Source of the DNA: Calonectria ilicicola
Taxonomy: Eukaryota > Ascomycota > Sordariomycetes > Hypocreales > Nectriaceae
Reading direction: 5' to 3'
Assembly (NCBI GenBank): GCA_020809705.1
Contig: CP085827.1
Coordinates: 62,001 to 126,000 of the forward strand
DNA: 64,000 nt
The translations under genes and the position numbers were made by a program. Below the pieces are notes generated by a model. The model was given only the letters and a program-made list of their open reading frames with translations. It was not told the DNA's origin and made no database searches. Below, in pieces: positions 26,478 to 38,010 of the stretch (position 1 is the stretch's first letter; every line of letters begins with the position of its first letter).

Positions 26478-27689
26478 GTAATACTCTCACCAATGGAACA
26501 CTAGCACCTACCCTAGCTACTTGAATGCCACTATATCCACACACAACCGGGTAATCAAATAGCTATACTATTTAATTACTCTCCTAGTGTTTAAAATATA
26601 TAAAAGTTCTATTATATAATTTTATACCCAATACAAAGAGCAAGGCCTCTTTTTTTAGGTATAGAACGTATTGAATATATCCAGTAGACCTCTCCATAAT
26701 AACCCTTCCCCTCAGGTTGAGCCTTTGTAACCTCCAAAGCTAAGCCATGTATGCCATTCCCGGCTAATCTGCCGATATTCAGCCTTTGCACTAGTAACAT
26801 GACCAGGGGCCTTGTTTAATCCTCTTGCATATATTAACCTTGCAAGCTGAGTTAAGTGTACGGCCATCTTATCATTCTATGCCTATAATACTGCCTTAAT
26901 AAAATCACGCTTGAACTTTGCTTATTGTAGATGTTGTTGTGAGATTGTAATTGTTGTATGGTGCTAAATCTGGATGCTTGTATTTGTCTCTAGAATAGTT
27001 TTAAAAGTTCTGCTTAATATAAGAGAAAGATGTGCTATTAGCCAAGAATTGTATATTATGCCTATTTCTGATTCTTCAATATGACTACTGTTATGCCTGG
27101 GAATAGATGGCTGATGTAAGGTCTGTATTACTTTTCTTTTCTCTTTCCAGGTTGATTTCCTATATGCCTTTGAAATTAATAGGGTGTTGTTCCTTTTGGA
27201 CTAAGCTAATAATGTAGGTGGTATTATAAACTTGTCCTAAAGGTATAGTATATTGCTTCTTGTAAATCTAGGCATCTTAGCTAATTTGGATAGCTAATTA
27301 AGAAATGGTATTATAAGCTAAAAGTAATAAATAAGAAGTTTGTTAACCTTACTTAGTAAATAATAATAAATAATTTTAATTATACTTATAATATTATATT
27401 CTTTATAATAGAAGGTTATAAAACTAATAAATCTATTCTCTATAAAGATATTCTAACAGCCTTCTGATCTATCTTTTAGATTTGAATGTTAGATGTATAG
27501 AAGCTTTATCCCCTATGCTAGCTAACCACCTGTAATATGTATAAGAAGGAGCAGGCGCTTGAGGAAGTGGTTTACAGTTGATAGATATCGAGCCATAACC
27601 TGTAATCTCCACTAAGTGGTTCTTTCATTCTTAAAAAGTCTTCCCGAAGGAACCTTTTGTATAGGATTTGATTTAGAATCTATCTTTTA

Positions 27690-29640
27690 TGGTAATGGAA
27701 GGTCTTGTTTTAAGCATGGTTAATAAAACTTCAGCTTGCTATACTTTCTGATGGATTGTCTACTATAGAATATAAGGCAATTTTAGATATAATATCTTCT
27801 CTTTCTATATCTAGCGGTATAAGAAGTAACTCTGCTAGTTGGTTTTGTATAGCTTCAACTTTTGTAACTATAAGATTATGTAGTCCTATTATGGAAAGAC
27901 GTAATTTCTTATAATTTAGTATCTTATTATTATTTATCCAAATTATTTGGCCAAGATTAGTTATATTATCCTTGATATCTTTCCTATATGAACAAAGCTT
28001 CAATAACTAGCTCATTAGCGATCTAGAGTCTCTAATTATAAATCTATCTTGTATTTCCTCTAATGCATTGTCACAAGACGAGGCCAGGGGTAGGCATAAT
28101 AACTGTGTTGTGCGATGAAGAGGGCAGAAGGCTCTCACTACGGTCGGCTAATATTAACATTGTACGTATGTGTGGTACACACGTGACTCCACACATGACT
28201 ACCTGTGTGACCTGTGACATGCATAAGCTGGAACATCAGCTTTATCAAGTTCAATGGCAAGCAATGCTCACTCTATAATAAGTAGCTATCCCATTTTAAT
28301 AAAGGCCAAGAGATTTATTATAAAGTTAGCTGCTTTATAGAGCAATTGTCTAGTGCTCCCGCCTGATTTAGAGATTGCTAGGCAAATACTAAGTGCAGCA
28401 ATAAAGCTCACCACAACACTATCGTAAATGTCCCCATAAAGTTTCTGATCTAGCAGAGCGATCATAAATATAAGGCATTTATTATCAAGCCTCTTTTCAA
28501 TATTATCATGGCGATCCCGACTTAGACCCTCTCTATAAATACTGGCAAGTTCGTTTATGGTATGAATAACCTCTATTATTACTATAGCCTATCCATCTAT
28601 AAGCTGATAGTGTAGTCTTGGCTCTACCTTCTACTATGTAAGGCGAAATATATAGCATATAAGCTGCTTAAGGGTTCTAGTGTATTTCTTATATATTTCT
28701 TTCTTTAAGTTATAGAGTAATAGCTTCTATAATAATTGGCTATGAATAAACAAGTTTAGCCAATATTGGTTAAAGGTATTAAGTCTTCTAGCTTTTAATA
28801 AGTTCTATATATATAAGATAATACAGTCAATAGAATCAATTAATATAAAAAAATAATAATTAAGCTACTAGTGCTGCTTAGGTAGAGTTGATTCTGGTCA
28901 AAAATATATGCCAACCTAGCAACTTCCTATAAATTATGCTTATATAGCTTTAAAAAGCGAGGCCACTCTGTCATTTGGAGCCACTTTGATTGATATTATT
29001 CATCTGCAGATATAAGATTGATTGGCGCATTTCCCTGGGAAATCTTAACCTCTTCTGCCTTCCTCTGCTGATTAAGTTAAAGGTCTATAAGGTCATAGAG
29101 TCCCTCAGGCCTCGAATCTATAGAGTCTAGGCTGCTGCTTATGTCGGCAGGATTCATCCGTACTATTTTACTAGAAACAAGAAATGGCCCTTGCTGATAG
29201 ATGCCTCGAAAGAGGGTTTGGTAGGTGACTGGGGTTTCCACTAATCCAGCGCGGACGAGGCCCTCAATGCCCCCAACAGCATTTCTGCACCGTCGACCAG
29301 GCTTACGCATTGGTTGCTTATGTGCTGTTTTTAGATGTTGCTCAATACATGTGCGGCCGGTATAGATATAAGCCCTTGATCTATCTTTGTAAAGTAAGTA
29401 GTAAATTCTATTGTGGAATATGGCAAGATGCGGAATAGGGGCAGCATCTGGTAGTGATCAGATGGCTTCAAGAATCTTGGTGGGATTCTTTAAATAATTA
29501 AGATGGCTGAAGGTTTTTTTATATTCTTTTATTGCCTTAGATATATAGATTTGCAATTGGTTATGATATTAGTTAATGTGTTGAGTGATAGTGGTTTATA
29601 GGATTGCTTTATACTCTTTGTATATTAAAATGTGCTATTA
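27690..29640 (-). pseudogene. Amino-terminal part of the TLH-type helicase (OrsD-like), interrupted by a MITE
   Basis: Minus-strand fragments in several frames read like the amino half of fungal TLH proteins. Near 29300-29450 there is an OrsD-like cysteine/histidine region (an LAIFHNRIYYLLY segment, then CIEQHLKTAH). 28978-29310 continues it. Near 28230-28560 there is a segment containing LIFMIALLDQKLYGDIYDSV. 27731-28050 reads LEEIQDRF and then LAELLLIPLDIE. The reading resumes across 28069-28219 in the expected order once the 151-bp insertion is ignored. The segment 26478-27690 is A+T-rich and I cannot follow the frame. The position and strand agree with one ~7-kb gene ending at 22425. The true 5' end is not defined. 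Confidence 0.7.
28069..28219 (+). repeat. 151-bp MITE-like element, copy 2, with target duplication
   Basis: The element begins TGTCACA and ends TGTGACA, which is a 7-bp terminal inverted repeat. It is flanked by a direct duplication TGCAT at 28064-28068 and 28220-28224. It is almost identical in reverse complement to 65-215. It lies within the amino-terminal part of the TLH-type pseudogene and interrupts its frame. It has no coding capacity, so it would have needed enzymes from elsewhere to move. Confidence 0.85.
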
Positions 29641-29921
29641 GGGTTTATAATAAAAAAGATCTAAGGTATTTATAATAAAATATAATTTTAAGAGCTTAGT
29701 CTAGATTGGCCTTGGCTGGAGTAGTGTGAGCAGAGCAGAGAAGGTTCATAGGAGATGGTAATGTGTTTCTGAACATAATACATTCATTATTAATACATCA
29801 ATTATAATTTATAATATAAAGTAAACAAGCAAAAGCAATTCTCATACTTTCCCCACATACAGCCACTTTGAACTTTGTAATAGATATACTTGGAAATAAT
29901 GCGGGTATAATAAGTACTAGC

Positions 29922-30589
29922 TTAGTCAGGGGGAAAAAAACAAGAACAGGGGGGGCTACCGACAATTGAGAATAGAAGGGTAGGGCATAAGGCAAACCGA
30001 TCGCCATCCTCGATTCCATGTGCGCAGCCGGCTTGTAACTCAATAGTTCCATTCCTTTCAATGATTGGAATTGATATTGCTGTATTGCTTGAATCAATCG
30101 GCCCAAAGAAGCCTTGATTCTTGTTACCATAAAGGACCGGACTTTGCGGCAAGCCGGAACGTCGGAACTTCGATCGTAAATGATCGTAAACATCCTTTGC
30201 TCTTTCTCCAAGGCCGACCTCCCCAATAATTTTGAGGAGGAAATAAGATAAGGCCCCATGTCTCTCGCCGTCGAATTTAGGCTCGATTGCCTCTTCGTGG
30301 GGTCCACACTGATGCAGATCGATGCCATATAGACCCAAATATCCTGTGTTACTCTTAACCGAGGCACAGGTAGACCTTTTGGTGTAGCGGCTAGGGGCTA
30401 CCACCATATTTCACGTATCATCTGACTTGTAGTGATAGTATAAATCTCAACAGAATCCATCAAGACCTTTTTAAAATATGCCTTGGTGTCTTGAACGTCT
30501 CGTACGCAACTCCTGAGAGGTTTCTGTGGATAATCATCGATTCCGATGAGAATCACATAACGCGTGGCAGCAGGTTTCCGATTCTCCAT
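29922..30589 (-). pseudogene. Caspase-like (peptidase C14) gene lacking its catalytic middle
   Basis: The first part (30398-30589) encodes RYVILIGIDDYPQKPLRSCV followed by a DVQDTKAYF segment, the usual start of the p20-like fold of fungal metacaspase-type proteins. The second part (29922-30407), in a different frame, matches the later region: LHQCGPHEEAIE, then HGALSYFLL, and a C-terminal GxFGPI-type segment. The intervening stretch, which in family members carries the catalytic His (HGH) and Cys, is missing, and the two halves overlap out of frame. An internal deletion with frameshift is the simplest reading. It is divergent from the DUF6594 gene starting at 31839. Protease activity is not expected. 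Confidence 0.7.
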
Positions 30590-31838
30590 TGTTCACTCTA
30601 GTGGTTGGGCAGTAGGGGAACTAGCAACGTTTATGGTCAGAGCGGATACAACAAAAAGCGAGGCAGACTTTAAAAAGTATCAATGTGTCCCAGAGAAGCA
30701 AAGCTTAGGGGGTTAGGATAGGGCCCCCGGGTTTTGAATGGTGATTTCGACATGGAATTAACCTTGGATGTTCATAGCTAGAGGCAGCGTTCAGCCCAAT
30801 AAGTCGGGCACAGCCCCAAAAAGGGCATGGAAGTCTTCTCACCCATGCCATTACCATCCTCATCATCGTATGTACGATTCTCCGAGCCGATCCGAGATGC
30901 GGAGAGTTGGTGGCCATTCGGATCAAACCTGTCTCCTATAGCTGACCGAACACTGCAGCTGCATGCATTAGCTCGGCTTCAGTTGGCACAGCCACTAGCT
31001 TCCATAGAGGGATTTAAATTTCTCACCAATTAAGTCCTACAGTAAGCCAAGCATAGGGCGTAGTACGGGCACACAGAGGCATAAATTGAGGCGCAGTCTG
31101 AGATTGAGAGTCACGAGTGCTAATTGCAATTGCCACATCATAGCTCAGCTTGCCAGTACAACCTTACTCTGCAGCTTCCACAAAGTCAACATCTATCTCC
31201 TCGCCATTTCTCACAGGCTCTCCATTTTTCTTACTAAGAACACACTTGTCAACAGAGGGCACAGATGCAATGACATACGGACCCTCGCGAGCCCCAGAGT
31301 TCAATAGATACACATTGGTTCCGACATAAAATTTCGGTTTCTACAGCACCTCAGTCAGACTCAACGAACAGATAGAATCTGTAGCTAACACTAACCTCAG
31401 TGTAAGTCTTCACATAAGGCCGCTTGTCATCCCCATCAAAAGAGATTCGAGGGCTGTGACTGTTTGTTTGCAAGCTAAGTTTTAATCGGAGCAAAAAGGG
31501 CTGCAATTGCTCACCATTCAGGGGTCGACATATTGTGATGAGGAGAAACGTAAATTAGTTTGAAGCTGGTTCTTTGTGCGAGAAATCGCAATATGACAAT
31601 ATACAATGTCTATATTTTCAAGATTAGGAAGGATTTCGCCTGGTTTATCAACTTGTGGCTCTGTAATGACTGGCACCCATCTTACACACAATGTGGTGGC
31701 TGTGTGTATGAATGCATCACTAGCGCTGACAGGGCTTGGCTGCATTTGAGGCGACTGATAGTATGACATTAGTTCTTTTCCATATGCTTCTCTATTTCCC
31801 TTTTTTTCTTTTATTTTTCTAATGATGTCTCGTGAGAA
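30590..31838. other. Intergenic region between divergent genes, no supported gene
   Basis: This contains the shared upstream region of the minus-strand caspase-like pseudogene and the plus-strand DUF6594 gene. Composition is ordinary, not A+T-rich. Several short overlapping open frames occur on both strands, none with a recognisable domain. A pyrimidine-rich tract precedes the DUF6594 start at about 31795-31820, which is common upstream of fungal genes. Confidence 0.4.
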
Positions 31839-32590
31839 ATGAGGTCCTTTCGATCGTATCTGCCCTTTTGGGAACAATCAAAACCCATCGTTGAGGATAG
31901 CCTAGATTCCAAAAAGAGTACCAATCCCCTCATTTGAGCACAGCAGTGCTAACCACATCCAGTTGAGGATTACCGGCCTGGATACCCCCGTTTTACTGCG
32001 CTCCTATCAGCACATAGCCCTTACTTTTTATGTCGGCGCTTTAGCCAGCTTCGAGCCCGACTCCTTTTGTCAAAGCAGGACCAGCTATCATTGCTCGAAA
32101 AGAGGCTTGATCAGGTGGATCAGGAGGAGACTTCTGTCCTCTATCTTGGAAGAAGCCGATCCGAAAGAAACGTAGAGCGGATCTCTCTTCTCTCGTCGAT
32201 CGATGCTTGCCTCACCGATTACGGTAATGCAAACACCGCAGATTAGTCACTGGGGCTAACACTATAAGATCAATTTGTTGAGAGAACACATCGGATGCTT
32301 AGCCTCAGCCCTGCCCAGAGAAGAGATATCGAGAGCCTTCAGAACTGGTTAGATGGCACTCGTTGTGTGGCCAGAGAGGAGACTGCGTACCTCACAAATT
32401 GTCGAGAGCTAATATCATTAGCTTCTACAGGTGACAGCGCGATGGTACAGCTCGAGGCCTGGGTAGAAGACAAAGTTATTCGATTCTACCGTAATTTCCG
32501 GGAGGTAAATAGGAAATGTAGCTATTATAACAGGTTGTGACTAATCTTATAAATAGAGTCGTTTCCACAACATCTCAACCGATACAAATA

Positions 32591-32706
32591 CCCGGTGGGT
32601 TGACTAAGCAGCAGCGCTCGCAGGCTCACTGGGCTCTAAAGGCCCCCACCTCTCCTATCGGAGAGGTGGTTTCAAAACCTGTAACCATGTCGAATGCGTA
32701 TCCCAC
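32591..32706 (+). repeat. Left terminal inverted repeat
   Basis: It pairs with 35329-35435. It contains a perfect inverted repeat at 32646-32669: 10-bp arms CCACCTCTCC and GGAGAGGTGG around TATC. The outer part near 32605-32640 is less well matched than the inner 65 bases. Confidence 0.85.
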
Positions 32707-33297
32707 TTTCCTATTGTTATAACATTATAACACAATAAATTCTTTATTAAATAATAAAAGTATTATAATTCTAGTATTATATAGTTCTAATTAAGTAAAA
32801 TTAATATTTTTTTATATTTTTTTAGTAGATGTAATATTGTGAGTGAGTGATAATGATGGTTAGGTATGCTTTTATAACTTTAGTATAAGGACTTATATAT
32901 TACTTAAGTTAATAGTAGCTTTATCTTTTTTATTATTAAAGTAATGATTTAATATTTAATTATAATTAAAGCTTTTATAATTAAATATAGATAATTAAGT
33001 ATTATTTTTATTATTAATAGAGTTATTATTTATAATATTAATAAGTTATAAGAGATTAATATATAATCCTTAGACTTCTATATTTATAAAAATAATAATT
33101 CTAATATTACTTATATTATTATTACCTTTATTAAAATAATATATAATAATAAAACTTAATCTTAAATTAATAAATATATTTAGAATACTACCTTTACTAT
33201 AAATACTTATTCCTTCAATTTTTAATATTATTATAATAATAATAGCAACATTACTTAACAATACCTATAATACCTTCCACTCTATAACTTCAAAAAG

Positions 33298-34900
33298 CTA
33301 ATTAAGTACTATTATTAAAGCTATTAATAATAAATAACTCTTTTTTTTATCATCAGCTTTAAGCCATAGCTGCCGGATATATCGAATAGCCTCAACTTCC
33401 TCTGGAATCAGTATGTGTTGGCGTAGTTCCTCCATAGCCTTTAGAACGCCGCGGCCGCGGGGGAAGGTGCCAGGGGCCACATTTTACACCCGCTGTTGCT
33501 CTTGCTATCGCAACCGGTCAAAATCGCCCTTTTGGAGGCGGCTTTTCTAGGCAATATCCTTCTTAAGGTCTTCATAAGCTTTAATAGCTACCATTGAACG
33601 CATTTCCTTTATAGTGTAGGTACTGTCATCGACTTTCACACGCCGCCGTGTGTGTGTGCGCCGGGCTTGTGCGGCAACCTGCTCTTCCTGCTGCCGGATT
33701 ATCTTTTTATGTGCTGACCGGGTTATAATAGCTAGGTTAAGGGTAGCTTGGGCATATTTAATAGCAGCTCTTATTAGGCTCTCTAATACATTAAATTGCT
33801 TTGCGATATTATGAGCTTTAAGCTGCCTCTTGGCCTTCCTAGGTGTTGTTGTATACTTCTCTAATAGCTGAGGAAATAGCGGCTCTATAAGGTCTTTGGC
33901 ATCTTGCTGTAATGGGCCTAGTACAACTTCAGGAGCAAATGGCTATAAACCTGCCTTCTTAAAGCCTGTGTATATATAATATGCTTTAAATGCTGCCTTC
34001 TTTAATAAATTCTATTATTAAAGGAAGTTAAAGTAAGTAATTTAAAGATCTTTGCTTTTTATAAAGTTATTAAGGGTTAAATATTATATTTTCTTAAGAT
34101 ATTAATAAATACTAATATTAAAAGATTAAAGGATATAATTAGTATATAAAGGAAAATAAAATAAAATAATATTAAAGGTATAGTAATATTATATAAAGTT
34201 AAGGTTTTTATAAGTAGAAAAACTATTTATTAAAAGTATTTAATATATTGGATTTTTCTTTTTCCTTTCCTAGATCATAAGCTCTTAAATCTAATCTTCT
34301 CTTTTAATATAAATATTATATCCAAACCACTTTTTAATTATATAATTATTAAAGCTATTACTTAGGGCAAAAAAGTAATAATTAAAGTAATATAACTACT
34401 ATAGAGCTTAATGATTATTATTAAAGCTAGATGCTATTATAATAAGGATAATATCCTTATTAATATTAACTATTATATATTCCTTAAGGATAACTTTTAC
34501 TAAGAGAATAAGAAAAGAAGGAATTAACCTTTTAATAGTATTGATTATATTTACAGAGATTAATAACTCCTTATTACCCAGCTAAAAAATTATAGGCCAA
34601 GTATTTTTCTTTATATAAATTAAAAATATCTTTAAGTTATTATTTACTTAACCTAGCTATAATAGCATTTTATTAAAATTTTAAAAATTAGCTACTATAA
34701 TTAAGGCTCTTATTATAACAGCTTCTAGCTCTATAAACTAATAATCTAGATAAGGGAGATTGTATTCAGCTGTGACCCTTATAATCTCTTTAATCTTAGG
34801 CGCTTTAAATTAAAGCTTAGGATACTTCTTCTTAAAGTAGATGACCCAAGATTTTAAGATTAGCAACTTTAAGCTATTTAAATAGTATTTTCTTAGAAAG
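33298..34900 (-). pseudogene. pogo/Fot-type DDE transposase remnant
   Basis: Minus-strand reading. Near 34750-34860 there is a WVIYFKKKYPKL segment followed by KAPKIKEIIRVTAEYNLPYLDY, resembling the helix-turn-helix region of CENP-B/Tc5-type transposases. Near 33930-33990 there is a GFKKAGL-PF-PE segment, the conserved block after the DDE catalytic core. 33298-33900 is a basic, coiled C-terminal region with only a few stops. The catalytic core at 34050-34700 is heavily RIP-mutated and I could not identify the three acidic residues. Not expected to be active. Confidence 0.65.
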
Positions 34901-35328
34901 CTAGTATAATTATATAAGCAGGCCTTGGTTATAGTAAATATACTCTTTTTAATATTATAAATATAAATAATAATAACTCATTCTTTCTTATTAATAAAGG
35001 CAGCTAGAACATCGCCCTTATTAAGAGTAAAAGGAAGCCACTTTCTAACTTTTAATAGAGATATATATTTCTTAGTAAGAGATATAATAGTATAATATAT
35101 AATAGCTATTTCTATTATTATAAGCAGTTAAGATAGTATAAGATTCCCCTAAATCATCTATATAATATTCTCACCTAATAAAAATACATAAGCTACACTC
35201 ACCACAACTACACACAATTTGGCTAAAATTTAAAGCATATTGAATTTATATATAAAATTAATAATATTTAAAATTTAAAGTAATTTAGGCAAGGAATGGA
35301 GGAGTTATGGGTGAGTTACAGTGTGGAA

Positions 35329-35435
35329 GTAGGATACACATTCGACACGGTTACAGGTTTTGAAACCACCTCTCCGATAGGAGAGGTGGGGGCTTATTTT
35401 GCCCAGCTTGCGAGCTAGTTACTCAGCCCACCGGG
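35329..35435 (-). repeat. Right terminal inverted repeat
   Basis: Inverse of 32591-32706, with the same 24-bp palindrome at 35366-35389. It has more C/T differences than the left copy near its inner edge. It is followed by the TA target duplication. Confidence 0.85.
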
Positions 35436-35783
35436 TATATATATTTATTCTGGTCCCTTGATTCAGCGAACAGCTAAAGCACTGCTGTTATTTCTAATCA
35501 CAATTCTTCTCCTGATGCCGGTTGTAATTTGTAGCATCATTAGCACGACCTCGGTCCGGATGTTTATTATTATAGTGTCCACGGTCTCTTATCTCCTGAT
35601 ACTCTCCGAATTGGCTAAATCGAGAACGATGGAGTTGATTCTCGCAGGTGCAACGTAAGTTAGCTATCCACAAGGAGCTGAATAGATAAATACACCTGCT
35701 AACACCTACTCGACGATCTTTACATCAGGTATGCTACGGTTCTCACTGTATTTGTCTCTGGCACCAGTGCGACCCAAAGCTAG

Positions 35784-36985
35784 GAGTTGGTTGTGTGTAT
35801 AGAATAGATGCATTATAGTTGAGGTAATACTATGGATTTACCGTGATCGGATTGTATTCATACTCTAACTGCTTTTCTTTATTACCCGTGGAGTAACCGT
35901 ATCTTAACCATTGGCAAGCATATAATTGAGAGGTATTTCCAAGCTTCTTTGCCTCTGAAATTACGAGATACAACGTGTCACAATGCAGAGACTACCGCAG
36001 ATCTTGAACTATCTTCGCTACGGGTGTGTTTGCGTGTTATTCCACCTACGGCACCTACAAACGCGTTGCAGCTATCACCAAACGCCCTATTGTCTGAGCT
36101 CCTTGGGATTTGGATTGCCAACTTTGATGGGCCACACGTGAAGGCACCAAGCGTCTCTATCTGCGGTCTTGTGATACCTAGTAGGTGTTTATTCTAACCT
36201 ATTGACATTGTATTTGGGAAGTCGACTGTTAACCAAAATTATCGACATGGTGCAAATAACCCACGCAAGGTCATGGAGCCTGTGAACAAAAAAGTTTGAT
36301 CGCTGAAAAGAGCACGTCAAAGGTCTGATAGACTATTTGGATCAGTACATCGATCCTCTTGGTCAATATCGCCTCTGGTCTGCGCCTCTGGTCTGCGCCC
36401 AGATGAGCCACTTGCTCGGAGCAGCCGATGCTAAAACAAAAGAGCGAAGCAGGGTCACGCGGCATCCAAAAAGACTGGGACACGAAAGCGCCACTAAGTG
36501 CAGGTGCATGGTTATACGAAGGGCCTGTGATAAAGTTATGGACTGTCTTGCCAATCAAATACGCTGCATTGCAAGCAAGCTAGACTATCTTACATCATTG
36601 CACTGTGTAAAGAAGCACAGCGCGTGGCTTCGCATTTGGCCTGCTGTGCGCATTGACCTTGATTTGAGCCTATTTAATAATCCGCTGAGGCCTAACAAAT
36701 AGAGAGAATCATCAAGCAGAGACATAAGAGGCATGTCAGCAACTTTTTTACAAAGTCCATTCCCGAAGCACCGACCATAATTTTGCGAACATTTTTGTAG
36801 GCTCGAGTATAAAACAGTCCCCATAAGTTTGCCTAATGTGTTTTTAGGATAAAGTCATCTACTTGAAGATTTAGACCTTTAGGATTCAATGTTAAAGCGA
36901 TAAACCTCTTCATAAATGTACAGTTCGTGTTTTCAACTTTTTCTCAAATAGCGAAAATAGGGGGGTCAAAATAACATAAGATAGG
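35784..36985. other. No supported gene between DUF6594 and the CHAT gene
   Basis: Ordinary base composition. Open frames of 60-120 codons overlap on both strands at 35949-36197 and 36271-36824, but none has a domain, a good start context and splice sites that would support it. The stretch from 36900 to 36985 contains a GGGGGTC run just before the first decayed TPR unit. Confidence 0.35.
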
Positions 36986-36989
36986 AGAG

Positions 36990-38010
36990 GCCAAGTTAAG
37001 GGCGGATCTCGAACGAGAGATTTAAGAATTACCAGAGGTTCTAGATATGACACCAGATGATGGTCCATCTTGGGCAGAATGGCTTCAAAGTCTCGGGATT
37101 GGATACATAGATCAATACCGAAGAACAGGAGTACAAGAAGATCTGGACAGATTTATTTAATAATTTCAAGAGGCTCTAGATCTAATCCTAAATGATGATC
37201 TATCTTGAGCAAAATGACTTCAAAATCTTAGGTTTGGATATAGAGTACGGTATCAAATAAGAAAAGTATGAGAAGATCTAGAGAGAGTTATTCAAAAATA
37301 TCAGGAGATTCTAGATCTAACTCCAAATGACGGTCTATCTTGGGCAGGATAACTTCGAGGTCTCGGAATTGAATATAAGGAACCTTATCAAAGAACAGGA
37401 CCACAAGCAGATCTAGAGAGATCCATTCGACAATTTCAAGAGGCTCTAGATCTAACCCCAAATTATGATCCATCTCGAGCAAAACAACTTCAAAGTCTCG
37501 GGACTGGATATGGACAACAGTACCGAAGAACAAGGGCACAAAAAGATCTAGACACAGCCATTCAACAACATCAAGAGGCTCTAGATCTAACTCCAAATGA
37601 TGATCTATCTCGAGTAAAACGACTTCAAAGTCTCGGAATTGGATATGGGGAACGATACCGAAGAACAGGAGCACAAACAGATCTAGAGAGATCCATTGAA
37701 AAACTCCAAGATGCTCTAGATCTAACTCCATATAATAATCCATCTCGAGCAAGACGACTTCATAATCTAGGTATTGGATGTATGTATCAGTACCAAAGAA
37801 CACGAGCACGAGTAGATCTGGAGAGAGCCATTCGACAATTTCAAGAGGCTCTAGATCTAAGTCCAGATGATGATCCATCTCGAGCAGAACGACTCCGAAG
37901 TCTCGGAAATGGATACATATCTCAGCACCGAAGAACAGGAGCACAAGCAGATTTAGATCAAGCTATTCAACAACTTGGAAAAGCTCTTAATCATTCTCCT
38001 TCTCCTCCAG
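36990..38010 (+). repeat. Eight tandem 135-bp TPR-encoding units
   Basis: The landmark CTAGATCTAA (or a variant) recurs every 135 bp at 37041, 37176, 37311, 37446, 37581, 37716 and 37851, with a diverged eighth unit near 37986. Each unit encodes 45 residues of the form EALDLTPxDDPSRAxRLxSLGxGY. The first three units carry stops and C-to-T/G-to-A type changes; the later ones are open. Confidence 0.88.

Larger units (their letters stand above)
32591..35435 (-). mobile_element. 2845-bp pogo/Fot-type DNA transposon inserted in the DUF6594 gene
   Basis: The element starts CCCGGTGGG and ends with its inverse CCCACCGGG, flanked by TA at 32589-32590 and 35436-35437. Long imperfect terminal inverted repeats (about 110 bp) include a perfect palindrome. 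The exact boundaries are confirmed because excision with one TA restores the DUF6594 frame. Internal sequence is RIP-mutated and carries a degraded minus-strand transposase. TA target sites and the transposase type fit the pogo branch of Tc1/mariner. Confidence 0.88.
31839..35783 (+). pseudogene. DUF6594-domain membrane protein gene, split by a transposon
   Basis: Five exons can be placed: 31839-31917, 31963-32223, 32269-32504, 32557-32590 continued at 35438-35654, and 35729-35783 (stop TAG). Introns have GT-AG ends and CTAAC/CTAAT-type branch sites. Removing the introns and the transposon with one TA copy gives 882 nt, exactly 294 codons including the stop, with no internal stop. The product has the fungal DUF6594 layout: an N-terminal EDYRPGYPRF segment, a helical RRFSQLRARLLLSKQDQL segment with a following LEKRLDQVD, a middle FVERTHRML/LQNWL region, and a C-terminal hydrophobic domain (ALLLFLITILLLMPVV and a second membrane segment) ending near YATVLTVFV. 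Family function is unknown. The coding exons are not RIP-mutated, so the disruption looks recent. The start was chosen because exon 1 joins in phase and has an ATG. Confidence 0.85.

Noticed and set aside
31518..31877. 119-codon minus-strand ORF
   Set aside because: It overlaps exon 1 of the well-supported DUF6594 gene on the opposite strand and has no recognisable domain.
35949..36824. Several 60-120 codon ORFs on both strands
   Set aside because: They overlap each other, lack domains and splice support, and none is better than its antisense competitor.
37288..37944. 218-codon minus-strand ORF rich in repeated LLEMDHHLEL-type segments
   Set aside because: It is the antisense shadow of the 135-bp TPR-encoding tandem repeat.
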